From positions 1 through 38,714 of the forward strand of contig CAMHCZ010000001.1 in assembly GCA_946183755.1 (NCBI GenBank): a stretch of DNA of 38,714 nt, read 5' to 3'. Both the position numbers and the translations under genes were made by a program. The notes below the pieces were generated by a model, which ran no database searches, had not been told where the DNA came from, and worked only from the letters and a program-made list of their open reading frames with translations. Below are positions 25,946 to 34,172 of the stretch, piece by piece. The first letter of the stretch is position 1. Every line of letters starts with the position of its first letter. The DNA comes from an uncultured bacterium. GTDB taxonomy: Bacteria; Bacteroidota; Bacteroidia; Bacteroidales; Paludibacteraceae.

Positions 25946-26359
25946 ATGAGCGCAGCTGCAGAAAGACTGAAAGAATACGGCATTAAACCTTCTGTGCAGA
26001 GAGTGGCGATTATGGAATATCTATTAAACCACAAGACCCACCCTACAGTGGACATGATACACCACGAACTGTCAGAGAAGATAGAGACGCTATCAAAAAC
26101 AACGGTCTATAACACGCTGAAACTATTTGCTGAGGCTGGCGCGATATTAACACTCAACATCGACGAGAATACGACAAGATACGACGGCGACACGAGTCAC
26201 CACGCCCACTTCAAGTGCATGTGCTGCGGAGACATCTACGACATGACGCCAAGCGACCAAGACTGGGACAAAATCGGATTCAAGAACGGCGATGGCTTCA
26301 AAATAACAGAAGAAGAATTGTATTTAAAGGGATATTGCCCGAAATGCAACAAACAATAG
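25946..26359 (+). CDS. perR: Fur-family peroxide-type repressor (PerR-like)
   Basis: The 137-residue protein has an N-terminal winged helix (about 1-80, with TLSKTTVYNTLKLF as the recognition helix). The metal-binding dimerisation domain contains the His-rich HHAHFKCMCCGDIYDM. Two CxxC pairs (CMCC and CPKC at the end) match the structural zinc site. Fur and PerR are hard to separate by sequence. I favour PerR because the next gene, 34 bp downstream, encodes a rubrerythrin, a classic peroxide-defence target. It would sense H2O2 by metal-catalysed oxidation and release its own operator. Confidence 0.82.
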   Translation: MSAAAERLKEYGIKPSVQRVAIMEYLLNHKTHPTVDMIHHELSEKIETLSKTTVYNTLKLFAEAGAILTLNIDENTTRYDGDTSHHAHFKCMCCGDIYDMTPSDQDWDKIGFKNGDGFKITEEELYLKGYCPKCNKQ

Positions 26360-26393
26360 AAACCAATATTTTATCAACTAAAACCAATCAACT

Positions 26394-26945
26394 ATGAAAA
26401 AGAAATTCATCTGCACAGTATGCGGCTATGTACACGAAGGCGACAGCGCACCAGAAAAATGCCCACAATGCGGCGTGCCAGCGTCTAAGTTCAAAGAAGT
26501 AGAAGAGAACGGCGGTCTGAACTTTGTGACTGAGCACGAGCTCGGAGTAGCAAAGGGATGCAGCGAAGAAATGATCAAGGATCTGAATGCGCATTTCAAT
26601 GGCGAGTGCTCGGAAGTGGGCATGTACTTGGCGATGAGCCGACAGGCCGACAGAGAAGGCTATCCAGAGATTGCCGAGGCTTTCAAGCGCTACGCATGGG
26701 AAGAGGCTGAGCACGCAGCAAAGTTCGCAGAACTGCTCGGCGACATCGTTTGGGACACTAAGACAAACCTCGAGAAGAGAATGATGGCTGAGTCAGGCGC
26801 ATGCGAGGACAAAATGCGCATCGCTAAGAACGCGAAGGCTCAGAACCTCGACGCTATCCACGACACAGTGCATGAGATGGCTAAGGACGAGGCTCGTCAC
26901 GGCAAGGGTTTCGAAGGACTCTTCAACAGATACTTCAAGAAATAA
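26394..26945 (+). CDS. Reverse-type rubrerythrin (NADH peroxidase-like)
   Basis: This 183-residue protein has an N-terminal rubredoxin-like Fe(SCys)4 domain (CTVCGYVHEG and CPQCGVP, residues 7-26). A ferritin-like diiron four-helix domain follows. Its metal ligands are visible in NGECSEVGMYL, YAWEEAEHAAKF, MMAESGACED and DEARHGKGFE. Rubredoxin before ferritin-like is the order of reverse rubrerythrins. They reduce hydrogen peroxide in the cytoplasm of anaerobes with electrons from NAD(P)H via redox partners. It sits 34 bp after perR with no promoter or terminator between, so the two are probably cotranscribed and de-repressed by peroxide. Confidence 0.92.
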   Translation: MKKKFICTVCGYVHEGDSAPEKCPQCGVPASKFKEVEENGGLNFVTEHELGVAKGCSEEMIKDLNAHFNGECSEVGMYLAMSRQADREGYPEIAEAFKRYAWEEAEHAAKFAELLGDIVWDTKTNLEKRMMAESGACEDKMRIAKNAKAQNLDAIHDTVHEMAKDEARHGKGFEGLFNRYFKK

Positions 26946-26967
26946 TACCTTTTGAACATAAATAAAG

Positions 26968-27001
26968 AAAAGCGGTTCCGAGCAAATTCGGAACCGCTTT
27001 T
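26968..27001. terminator. Bidirectional intrinsic terminator
   Basis: A perfect 14-bp stem (26968-26981 with 26988-27001, core AGCGGTTCCGA) has a GCAAAT loop and T/A tracts on both sides. It serves the rubrerythrin operon and the convergent pgeF gene. Confidence 0.9.
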
Positions 27002-27003
27002 TG

Positions 27004-27789
27004 TCACTTAATCAGAAGCCCGGAAAGCATTCGTCCGGAATCAACGCCTTGCCGTCTTGCAGAAAAGAACAAATCCGCATCTCTGAATGTGCAATGCTCA
27101 GACACAAAGACTTCGCGCAGCCCTTCATCCTCCAGCTCCTTTCTGACAATCTCGCGGATATTCATGAAGCATTTCTCGCTGTCTGACTTGTCATCCGCAA
27201 AGAACGAAGCAAACGACGGATTCCTCTCCACGAAACGCTCTCTCATATCCACGCCCACCTGATAGTTGTTCTGGCTTATGCACGGGCCAACAACCGAGAC
27301 AATATCTGAAACGTCGCAACCGTACTTTTCCTTCATCACAGCCACTGCCTTGGACGAGATGTTGAGCAAAGTGCCACGCCATCCGGAATGAACGGCAGCA
27401 ACCACACGTCGCTTCTTGTCGTAGAGCAGGACAGGAACGCAGTCTGCCGTCGTGACAGCCACGCACACGCCTCTAAGCGACGTCACCAGTCCGTCGCAGC
27501 CGTCAAGCTGCTCACGGACCTCACCTTCCGTCTTCCCAAGCACATCCTCGTCTATGCAGACTATTCTGTCGCCATGAGTCTGATGGGCGTTGAACAACCG
27601 TGACTTGTCTATGCCGAGTTCCTTACAGAGAATCTCACGATTGGCTCTTATATTATCCTGGTCATCGTCGGTATAAACGCCTACATTGAAAGAGGAATAC
27701 CTCTCGTCGGTACTGACTCCACCAGCACGTGTTGTCGTGAAGCCAAGAATATCCTTATATGGTTCAAAATGCGAATACGTTATAATCAT
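27004..27789 (-). CDS. pgeF: Peptidoglycan editing factor PgeF (YfiH/DUF152, laccase-domain)
   Basis: This 261-residue protein of the YfiH/multicopper-oxidase-like family has the conserved metal ligands in NAHQTHGD (His72), TADCVPVLLYD (Cys117) and AAVHSGWRG (His134). In E. coli PgeF removes wrongly incorporated amino acids from UDP-MurNAc peptides. Relatives in gut bacteria have been described as purine nucleoside phosphorylases or polyphenol oxidases, so the substrate remains open. A peptidoglycan role fits the surrounding envelope genes but is inference. Downstream of the M28-like gene with a hairpin in between. Confidence 0.85.
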   Translation of the reverse strand: MIITYSHFEPYKDILGFTTTRAGGVSTDERYSSFNVGVYTDDDQDNIRANREILCKELGIDKSRLFNAHQTHGDRIVCIDEDVLGKTEGEVREQLDGCDGLVTSLRGVCVAVTTADCVPVLLYDKKRRVVAAVHSGWRGTLLNISSKAVAVMKEKYGCDVSDIVSVVGPCISQNNYQVGVDMRERFVERNPSFASFFADDKSDSEKCFMNIREIVRKELEDEGLREVFVSEHCTFRDADLFFSARRQGVDSGRMLSGLLIK

Positions 27790-27809
27790 CTTTAAGCTTT
27801 ATACAAATA

Positions 27810-27840
27810 AAGAACGCAAGCCCGTAAGACTTGCGTTCTT
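27810..27840 (-). terminator. Hairpin between the M28-like gene and pgeF
   Basis: AAGAACGCAAG (27810-27820) pairs perfectly with CTTGCGTTCTT (27830-27840). On the minus strand it is followed by a mixed T-rich sequence (TTCTTTATTTG) rather than a pure T run. It lies 18 bp after the M28-like stop, so it is probably a leaky terminator. No good -33/-7 pair was found for pgeF downstream of it. Confidence 0.55.
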
Positions 27841-27857
27841 CTATGACATATTCATTA

Positions 27858-29189
27858 TTACTTTATAGTCTCCAAGAAACGTGTTATAAGACTCTGCATC
27901 TCAGCAAATCTCGTATAAGGCAGCATCTGAGGAGTGTCCTTCATGTTCTTGTAGTCAAAGCTTCCGCCGACAGAATAGATGAAGAAACTTGGTATCTCCA
28001 GCTCATGGAACAAATACGACTCGCTCTGCTTGGCGTTTCTCTTCAGGTCAACCTCAGGAACGAACTTATAGTCGTGAGCTAACTTCACCATCCTCTGCAT
28101 AAGTTCCTGATAGTTATTGCCGTTCACCACCTTAATGCCGGAGCTTCCGTTGCCCATGAGGTCAAAGTCAAGGACAAGCTGCACGTTCTTCAGCTTCACC
28201 GGCGGATACTTTATCAAGGTCTTACCACCAGCCATGTCAAGCTCATGACCCGAGAACGCTATGTAAACCATAGTGTACTTAGGCTTGATCGTGTGGAAAT
28301 GCTTAGCCAGCTGAAGCATCATGGCTACACCGCTGGCACTGCAGTTCGCTCCTGGATAGACAGCCTCGCCCATAGTGCCGAGGTGGTCGTAGTGGCACGA
28401 AATCACGATGAAAGAATCCTTATAAACCGTTCCTGGCTCAACAGCCACAACATTGTATGTCGTTGTCTGAGGCACGAAAGCCGCATCGGCCTGCACCTTG
28501 ACCTTCCTTATCGACTCGATGTCCTGAGGAGTACCCACATAGAACACAGGACGCATGCCCTGATGATCCGATGTTGACCAAATCATCTTTGAATAGCGCA
28601 CTGTATCATATATGATAACACCTTTAACTTGAATCTGCGCGTCAGTCTTGAACTGCTCCACCAGCTGGTCTATCTTGTAAGCCACATTGCGTGTCTCGCC
28701 TTCATAATTAGTGTTGTCCACAATTATGAAATTGCCTCTCGCGTCACGAATCTTGTTCATACGCGTCATAGCGTCGTTGAGTTCAGCGCGTGTTATGACG
28801 ACAGCATCGTAGCTGCCGCTCACAGAAGGGCTCGAAGGGTCAATCATAAAGTCGGTTCCAGCCACAAGATAGTTGCTGTTAAGCTGCAGTGTCATTCTGT
28901 TAGGGAACGTGTTAGCAGACACGTAGAGTGGCTGCATGTATGAAGAGCCGACCGGATTAATGCCGATTTCCTTGAACTGGCTAACGATATAGTCAGCCGC
29001 CGCTTTGTTGCCGCCTTTGCCGTATCCACGACCGTTCATTGCGTAGGCGCAAAGGTTCTGGGTAATCTCGTTCGCGTAGTCCACCTCGTCGGACGGTTTT
29101 GGCGCAAGGCTGTCGGCATAGACATCCTGCGCAGAAGCCGACATAGGCAGCGCGAGAATCGCCAGCAATAAAATAAACAAATTCCTCAT
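27858..29189 (-). CDS. Exported M28-fold protein with a degenerate active site
   Basis: The 443-residue protein has a signal peptide (cleavage after ASA near residue 20), a PA-like middle segment (about 95-235) and an M28 peptidase fold. The first ligand motif is intact (CHYDH, His266 and Asp268), as is DFDLMG (Asp343). However, the bridging-Asp motif GANDNASG reads GANCSASG (Cys283). The catalytic-Glu motif GEE reads GHE (His315), with Glu316 kept. The last His of a YH-x-DTP motif is Lys414 in DYKNMKDTP, and SDH reads SES (389-391). Loss of the base and two ligands suggests a non-hydrolytic protein, perhaps glycan- or peptide-binding. The rest of the fold is well preserved. It begins 38 bp after the Cbp1-like gene and may share its transcript. 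Confidence 0.85.
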   Translation of the reverse strand: MRNLFILLLAILALPMSASAQDVYADSLAPKPSDEVDYANEITQNLCAYAMNGRGYGKGGNKAAADYIVSQFKEIGINPVGSSYMQPLYVSANTFPNRMTLQLNSNYLVAGTDFMIDPSSPSVSGSYDAVVITRAELNDAMTRMNKIRDARGNFIIVDNTNYEGETRNVAYKIDQLVEQFKTDAQIQVKGVIIYDTVRYSKMIWSTSDHQGMRPVFYVGTPQDIESIRKVKVQADAAFVPQTTTYNVVAVEPGTVYKDSFIVISCHYDHLGTMGEAVYPGANCSASGVAMMLQLAKHFHTIKPKYTMVYIAFSGHELDMAGGKTLIKYPPVKLKNVQLVLDFDLMGNGSSGIKVVNGNNYQELMQRMVKLAHDYKFVPEVDLKRNAKQSESYLFHELEIPSFFIYSVGGSFDYKNMKDTPQMLPYTRFAEMQSLITRFLETIK

Positions 29190-29227
29190 AGTATTAGTTT
29201 TAAAGGTTCAACCAAGTGGTTCACACA

Positions 29228-30079
29228 TTAGTCGGTACGAACCACGAGATACTTAGAGATGCTCCAGAACTGCTTGTAGTCCTTTATGTAAAGAGTCTTG
29301 TTGCCGTTCTCGTCCTTCAGCTCATAAGACTTGTCAGGGTGCGAAGTAAGGATTCTCGCCTTCTTGCTGTACAAAGGAATCTTTGTTGTTGTTCTGATGT
29401 CAACCTTCACAAAGTAATCCTTGTTGAAGTCCTTTTGAAGAATCTGAGAGCGCTTGAAAACACCTTCCTTTGTGATGATGCGCTGTGCCTTGAGTTCCTT
29501 GTTAGAACCGAACACGTAGTAAGCCGACGACATCTCGTCCTCCTGCTGAGCGATCAGGGCAGTCTTCTGGATGTTCTCCTCAGTGAGTTTAGTTACCGCA
29601 GAGTCGAGTTGGAAGATTCTCTCGTCCTTCTGGCGCAAAACGTCAGCCAAAGAGTCCATAGAGAATGCTCTTGCCTCGAGCTGCTGCTGCAGTCTTGTTA
29701 TAGTCTCCTGCAACTCCTTGTTCTGATTACCGCTCTTCTTAGCCATCTGCTGCAGCTGAGCGATTTTCTGTCTGTTCTTCTGCAGCGCCTCAGCCATGAG
29801 CTTCAGGTTCTTGTTGATTCTCTGAGCCGCGTCGTACTTGATGTTCTCGTCGGCAGCATCAGCGTTAATGAGCGACTCTGAAGCCGCGATAGCCTGGAAG
29901 TTGTCAGAGATTTCGTTCAGTGCCTGAAGGTAGTTGGACATTTCCTTATCCTTGCTGGCATTGACAGCCTCCAAAGAATCGTTGATAGCCTGCAGGTCTT
30001 TGTATTCCTGTGAATCCTTAACACACGATGATAATAACACTGCTGCAAGCGAAGTTGCAATGATCAAAGTCTTTTTCAT
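29228..30079 (-). CDS. Cbp1-family coiled-coil lipoprotein
   Basis: I start at the ATG at 30079 (283 aa), because the open frame further upstream runs through the promoter and into coaX. The N-terminus is a lipoprotein signal with lipobox LSSC (Cys19). Residues 22-185 are strongly helical and Gln/Lys/Glu-rich, predicted coiled coil. A compact C-terminal domain (about 186-283) has AYYVFGSNKEL, RIITKEGVF, DYFVKVDI, IPLYSKKARILTSHP and FWSISKYLVV. This pattern matches, from memory, the Bacteroidales Cbp1 collagen-binding glycoprotein adhesin family. Three Asp-Ser-[Leu/Ala] sites (residues 34, 142 and 159) fit the Bacteroides O-glycosylation sequon. Collagen binding itself cannot be inferred. Confidence 0.75.
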   Translation of the reverse strand: MKKTLIIATSLAAVLLSSCVKDSQEYKDLQAINDSLEAVNASKDKEMSNYLQALNEISDNFQAIAASESLINADAADENIKYDAAQRINKNLKLMAEALQKNRQKIAQLQQMAKKSGNQNKELQETITRLQQQLEARAFSMDSLADVLRQKDERIFQLDSAVTKLTEENIQKTALIAQQEDEMSSAYYVFGSNKELKAQRIITKEGVFKRSQILQKDFNKDYFVKVDIRTTTKIPLYSKKARILTSHPDKSYELKDENGNKTLYIKDYKQFWSISKYLVVRTD

Positions 30080-30148
30080 TTGATTTCTTATTTTATTCGT
30101 TATTCTGTTTTCAATTTCCTTGTAGGGAATCTGGGTTATATAAATGTA

Positions 30149-30181
30149 CAAAGATACATAAAAATACACACTATGTACCAA
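30149..30181 (-). promoter_or_regulatory. Promoter of the Cbp1-family lipoprotein gene
   Basis: On the minus strand TTGG (30181-30178), a 21-bp spacer and TATCTTTG (30156-30149) fit the consensus with one -33 mismatch. The predicted leader is about 60 nt. It separates this gene from the upstream coaX. Confidence 0.6.
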
Positions 30182-30206
30182 CACCTTGCATTTCAAGCGA
30201 GCCGGC

Positions 30207-30914
30207 TCATATAGAATCCAGGCCTTTGAAGACGAGGTATGGGTCATAAGTCGCCATGCACTGCACATCGGACGAGAGGTCGAGACCATCGCCGCCAGTT
30301 ACAAAAACATGCAGGTCGGCATAGGCTTCGGACAGTTTATTCACGAAGCCGGCCATCTCCATGCGAGCGCCATTCACCGCGCCTGACATCAGATTGCCCT
30401 CTGTGTTGTCGCTCAGAATCGGAGTCTCCCTGACCGCCTTCACCAAAGGCAATTTGGCTGTGTAATCGTGCATAGCATTCAGACGCAGCTGCACTCCCGG
30501 CGAAATAGCACCGCCAAGGAATCTGCCATCCGACGAAATCAGGTCGTAAGTTATGCACGTCCCTGCGTCGATGACCAGTATCGTGCTGTTCAAATCCTGT
30601 GCCACTGCGCCATAATCGGCAGCCAAGCGGTCGGCGCCATAGGTTTCGGGAATGCCGTGCAGCGTTTTGCTTCTGCATGGAGTCTCACGGCTTATGTGTC
30701 GGCAAGACACGGAAAGGTCGCGCAACGCATCGGCAAGTTCACGGTCCTCGCCCACAACAGTCGATACGACAGCCTCATCTATCTTATAAGTCCCGGCAAG
30801 CCTATGCAGCACGTCGCGCCACGGCTCAGACTTACGCTCGAAATGCACGAAATCGCCGTTATCGCTGACTACAAGTTTTGCGCTTGTGTTTCCTATGTCT
30901 AAAAGTATCTTCAT
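30207..30914 (-). CDS. coaX: Type III pantothenate kinase
   Basis: CoaX phosphorylates pantothenate in the first step of coenzyme A synthesis. Type III enzymes are ASKHA-fold, need a monovalent cation and are not feedback-inhibited by CoA. The protein begins MKILLDIGNTSAKL at the ATG at 30914 (235 aa), with the phosphate-1 motif DIGNT. GADRLAADYGA and VIDAGTCITYDL follow in the middle. The longer start at 30944 adds ten residues with no family counterpart, although a Shine-Dalgarno-like AGGAGG lies directly against the 30914 ATG. Divergent from the menaquinone operon. Confidence 0.9.
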   Translation of the reverse strand: MKILLDIGNTSAKLVVSDNGDFVHFERKSEPWRDVLHRLAGTYKIDEAVVSTVVGEDRELADALRDLSVSCRHISRETPCRSKTLHGIPETYGADRLAADYGAVAQDLNSTILVIDAGTCITYDLISSDGRFLGGAISPGVQLRLNAMHDYTAKLPLVKAVRETPILSDNTEGNLMSGAVNGARMEMAGFVNKLSEAYADLHVFVTGGDGLDLSSDVQCMATYDPYLVFKGLDSI

Positions 30915-31031
30915 CCTCCTTTTTGAACGTGCTAATATAAACATTTTTCACTCAGAATATCCCATAGCCGCAAAGCAGACAACAACAGAAGCTGTGCAAC
31001 GGCGAAAATAGCATATTCCCATCGTTATTCT

Positions 31032-31039
31032 TATATTTG
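31032..31039 (+). promoter_or_regulatory. -7 element of the menaquinone operon
   Basis: TATATTTG matches TAnnTTTG, ending 18 bp before the ATG at 31058. No clear TTTG is seen 19-21 bp upstream. The predicted leader is very short. Confidence 0.5.
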
Positions 31040-31057
31040 TGAAGAAAAACAGGCACA

Positions 31058-31468
31058 ATGGACATTGAACATTTAAAAGCAGAGATGCTGAATAAAGACG
31101 GACTGTCAAAAAGCATCGGCATAGAATACCTATCGACCCCAGAGCCAGACACTTGCGCCGCCACAATGCTTGTGGACGAGCGCAACTGCCAGCCTTTCGG
31201 ATTTCTGAGCGGAGGCGCGTCGCTATCGATGGCGGAGTCGCTCGCCGGCGTGGGGTCATTGGCGCTCTGTCCGGGCTGCATCCCTATGGGCATAAACGTA
31301 TCCGGCAGCCACATAAAGGCAGCCGAAAAAGGCGACAGAGTAAAAGCCATCGCCAAAATCATACACAAAGGCGCTACGATACACCAATGGCAGGTGAGCA
31401 TACTCAATTCGGAGTCCGAACTCGTGTCGAGCGTGCAAGTGACAAACATAATCGTGCGTAAAAAGTAA
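31058..31468 (+). CDS. Hotdog thioesterase, probable 1,4-dihydroxy-2-naphthoyl-CoA hydrolase
   Basis: This 136-residue PaaI/YdiI-type single hotdog domain has FGFLSGGASLSMAESLAGVGS. The Gly-Gly and catalytic-Glu (MAES) arrangement is that of acyl-CoA thioesterases. It is the first gene of an operon with menF, menD and menB, 6 bp before menF. That makes DHNA-CoA hydrolysis (the MenI step, YdiI in E. coli) the best role. It would release 1,4-dihydroxy-2-naphthoate for prenylation. The link is by context, and other aryl-CoA substrates remain possible. Confidence 0.85.
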   Translation: MDIEHLKAEMLNKDGLSKSIGIEYLSTPEPDTCAATMLVDERNCQPFGFLSGGASLSMAESLAGVGSLALCPGCIPMGINVSGSHIKAAEKGDRVKAIAKIIHKGATIHQWQVSILNSESELVSSVQVTNIIVRKK

Positions 31469-31474
31469 GAGCAA

Positions 31475-32509
31475 ATGGAGACTTACGCATACTTCCGGTT
31501 TCCCGAGCAAAACAAGGCCACGCTGATAGCACAGAACAGCGGTCCTGTCGCCACTCTGCGTTCAGTAAGCGAGCTGAACGGACGCACCGGATTTGTGTTC
31601 GCTCCGTTCGCGCCATCAGCCAGCCATCCGATTATCCTGATACGCCCCGACACCTGCAAATCAATATCAATAAGCGAGCAGCCGCCGGCGTCTGGAAAAA
31701 TGACCATCGCGCCACTGACAAGCAAAGAGAACGAACTGAGCACATACACAGCCGACTTCAACCGTTTTCACCACCAGATAGAAAGCGGGAATCTGAGCAA
31801 GATTGTGCTCGCGAGAGTTTCCACGTTAGTGTCGTCGTCAAAGGTTTCGCCATACACGCTGTTCTGCAGAGCATGCAACATGTATCCGCACCTGTTCGTG
31901 GCTTTGGTGTCAACGCCGCAGACCGGCACATGGATTGTTGCCACGCCAGAGCTGCTGCTATCAGCCACAGAAAAGGAATGCGAGACGATGGCATTAGCCG
32001 GAACAATGAAAGCCGCCGACAACAAGGACGGCTCCGGCTGGACCGAGAAGGAGTATCAGGAACAGAAGTTCGTGTCACTGTACATCAACTCCGTAATAAG
32101 CCCAATAGCCGACAACATAACCGAGAACGGACCGGAAACGATAACAGCCGCCGACCTTGTGCATCTGCGCACGAGATTCTCATTCACGATAAAAGACGGG
32201 CACAACGTCTCTGACGCATTAGATGCATTGCACCCTACGCCAGCCGTGTGCGGACTGCCTAAGAACAACGCACTCGACTTCATACTCAAAAGCGAGCATT
32301 CGCCAAGAAAATACTACAGCGGATTCCTGGGACCATGGGCGGTGAAGCAATCGACATCGCTCTACGTCTCGCTGAGGTGCATGCACATAAACGACAGGAT
32401 ATTCGACCTCTACGCCGGCGGCGGACTGCTGAAACAGAGCACGCTGAGCAAGGAGTGGGAGGAGACCGAAGCCAAGTTGAACACAATGAAAAACATACTA
32501 TATGTTTAG
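31475..32509 (+). CDS. menF: Isochorismate synthase MenF
   Basis: The 344-residue chorismate-binding enzyme converts chorismate to isochorismate, the entry to menaquinone. Visible landmarks are LAGTMK, the EYQEQKFVSLYI helix, HLRTRFS, HPTPAVCGLPKNNAL, ESEHSPR-like EHSPRKYYSGFLGP, LYAGGGLLKQST and the C-terminal EWEETEAKL, covering the Mg and chorismate-binding residues. It is shorter than E. coli MenF at the N-terminus, as expected for Bacteroidetes. It overlaps menD by 8 bp (ATGTTTAG), so coupling is likely. Confidence 0.95.
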   Translation: METYAYFRFPEQNKATLIAQNSGPVATLRSVSELNGRTGFVFAPFAPSASHPIILIRPDTCKSISISEQPPASGKMTIAPLTSKENELSTYTADFNRFHHQIESGNLSKIVLARVSTLVSSSKVSPYTLFCRACNMYPHLFVALVSTPQTGTWIVATPELLLSATEKECETMALAGTMKAADNKDGSGWTEKEYQEQKFVSLYINSVISPIADNITENGPETITAADLVHLRTRFSFTIKDGHNVSDALDALHPTPAVCGLPKNNALDFILKSEHSPRKYYSGFLGPWAVKQSTSLYVSLRCMHINDRIFDLYAGGGLLKQSTLSKEWEETEAKLNTMKNILYV

Positions 32510-34172
32510 CAACAAGAACAACGTAAATCAGCTCACATCATTGCTGAAACTGCATGATGTGGAATTCGCTGTCGTATGTCCTGGCTCGCGAAACGCACCT
32601 ATAGTCCACAACCTGAACGAAGCCGGCATAGAGTGTTTCCCTGTGACCGACGAGCGCTCGGCTGGATTCTACGCCTTGGGCATGTCGCTGAAAATCGGGC
32701 TGAAGCCTGTGGCTGTCTGCGTGACTTCGGGCACAGCGCTGCTCAACCTGATGCCGGCTGTGGCAGAGGCATATTACCAACATGTGCCGCTGATAATAAT
32801 CTCGGCAGACCGACCAGCCGACAAGATTGACCAGCTGGACGGACAGACGCTCCACCAGCCGAACGCCCTTGAACCACACGTACTCAAGTCGGTGAACATA
32901 CCAGAAGCATACACTTTACAACAACACATACACAACAACAGGCTTATAAATGAAGCCATAAACGCGACACAGAAAGACGACGGCGGACCTGTGCACATAA
33001 ACATGCCGCTGACCGAACCGCTGTACGACTTCACAGAAAAAGAGCTGTTAGAAGAAAGGCTAATCTCGGTTTTCCGCGAATACAACGAGTACTTTTTCGC
33101 CGAGCCAATAGTCAATGCTTTTTTACAAACATACAAAAAGCCATTGATCATCTTAGGACAGAACAACTACTCGCCCAACGACCTAACCGAACTGAGCAAG
33201 CATTGTGTAATAATAAACGAATCGCTGAGCGGTGTGCAAGTCATCTCGAACGCCGACGAGGTAATCGCATCAAGCAAAGACATCGAGGCATTGCGTCCGG
33301 ACTTAGTGATTTACTTCGGAAGCACGATTGTAAGCAAGCGCATAAAAGAGTTCCTGCGAAACAGCTATTGCGAGAACTTCGTGATAAACGCAAGCGGAGC
33401 ATTGACAGACACTTTCGACAAGCTGACCACTGTGATACAAGCCGACCCGGAGACTATGCTATACCGCATGGAGGAAACGCTTAGAAACATGGAGGAAAGC
33501 AGCGAAAAGACCGGCTTTGTAAAGCTGTGGAACGACGAATCGGACAGATGCAGAAAGCAAACGGAAACATACAAACCTGAATATTCGCAAATGGCTGCCG
33601 TGCGCGACTTCGAGGCAAAACTTGGCGAGGCGCGCCCCGACGTGACAGTATTCTACGCCAACAGTTCAGCCGTGCGACTTGGCAACATATACGCGCCACT
33701 GTACAAGCGCCACGTGCTGTGCAACCGCGGCGTGAACGGCATAGAAGGCTCGCTGTCAACGGCAGCCGGAGCGTCGGTGCTGCTGAACGACCTGACATAC
33801 TGCGTGATAGGCGACCTCAGTTTCTTCTACGACCAGAACGCGCTGTGGAACCAGAACCTGAAAGGCAACCTGCGCATACTCCTGATGAACAACGGCGGAG
33901 GCGGCATCTTCGAGAAATTCGAGGGACTGAAAGGAAGCCCCGTGCGCGACAATTGCGTGATGGCATCGCACAACACAACAGCCGAAGGCATCTGCAAACA
34001 ATGCAACGTGAAATACCTGTCGGCAAAGGACGAGACCGAGTACCGCAAGGCGCTCAATGAACTGACCGAACCAAAGTCCGACCGCCCTATTCTGCTTGAG
34101 GTCTTCACCGACTCCAAGAAGGACATGGAAGCCGTAAACAACTATTACAAACACTTAAAAGAGAACATATAA
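32502..34172 (+). CDS. menD: 2-succinyl-5-enolpyruvyl-6-hydroxy-3-cyclohexene-1-carboxylate synthase MenD
   Basis: This 556-residue thiamin-diphosphate enzyme adds the succinyl semialdehyde of 2-oxoglutarate to isochorismate. The N-terminal domain has VVCPGSRNAPIV and TDERSAGFYALGM with the ThDP-activating Glu region. The C-terminal domain has NRGVNGIEGSLSTAAGAS and the Mg/ThDP stretch GDLSFFYDQNAL followed by LLMNNGGGGIFEKFEG. Full length. Its stop shares one base with the menB ATG (TAATG). Confidence 0.97.
   Translation: MFSNKNNVNQLTSLLKLHDVEFAVVCPGSRNAPIVHNLNEAGIECFPVTDERSAGFYALGMSLKIGLKPVAVCVTSGTALLNLMPAVAEAYYQHVPLIIISADRPADKIDQLDGQTLHQPNALEPHVLKSVNIPEAYTLQQHIHNNRLINEAINATQKDDGGPVHINMPLTEPLYDFTEKELLEERLISVFREYNEYFFAEPIVNAFLQTYKKPLIILGQNNYSPNDLTELSKHCVIINESLSGVQVISNADEVIASSKDIEALRPDLVIYFGSTIVSKRIKEFLRNSYCENFVINASGALTDTFDKLTTVIQADPETMLYRMEETLRNMEESSEKTGFVKLWNDESDRCRKQTETYKPEYSQMAAVRDFEAKLGEARPDVTVFYANSSAVRLGNIYAPLYKRHVLCNRGVNGIEGSLSTAAGASVLLNDLTYCVIGDLSFFYDQNALWNQNLKGNLRILLMNNGGGGIFEKFEGLKGSPVRDNCVMASHNTTAEGICKQCNVKYLSAKDETEYRKALNELTEPKSDRPILLEVFTDSKKDMEAVNNYYKHLKENI

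Noticed and set aside
30080..30289. 70-residue N-terminal extension of the Cbp1-like protein
   Set aside because: It overlaps the end of coaX and a good promoter, while the internal ATG gives a perfect lipoprotein signal.
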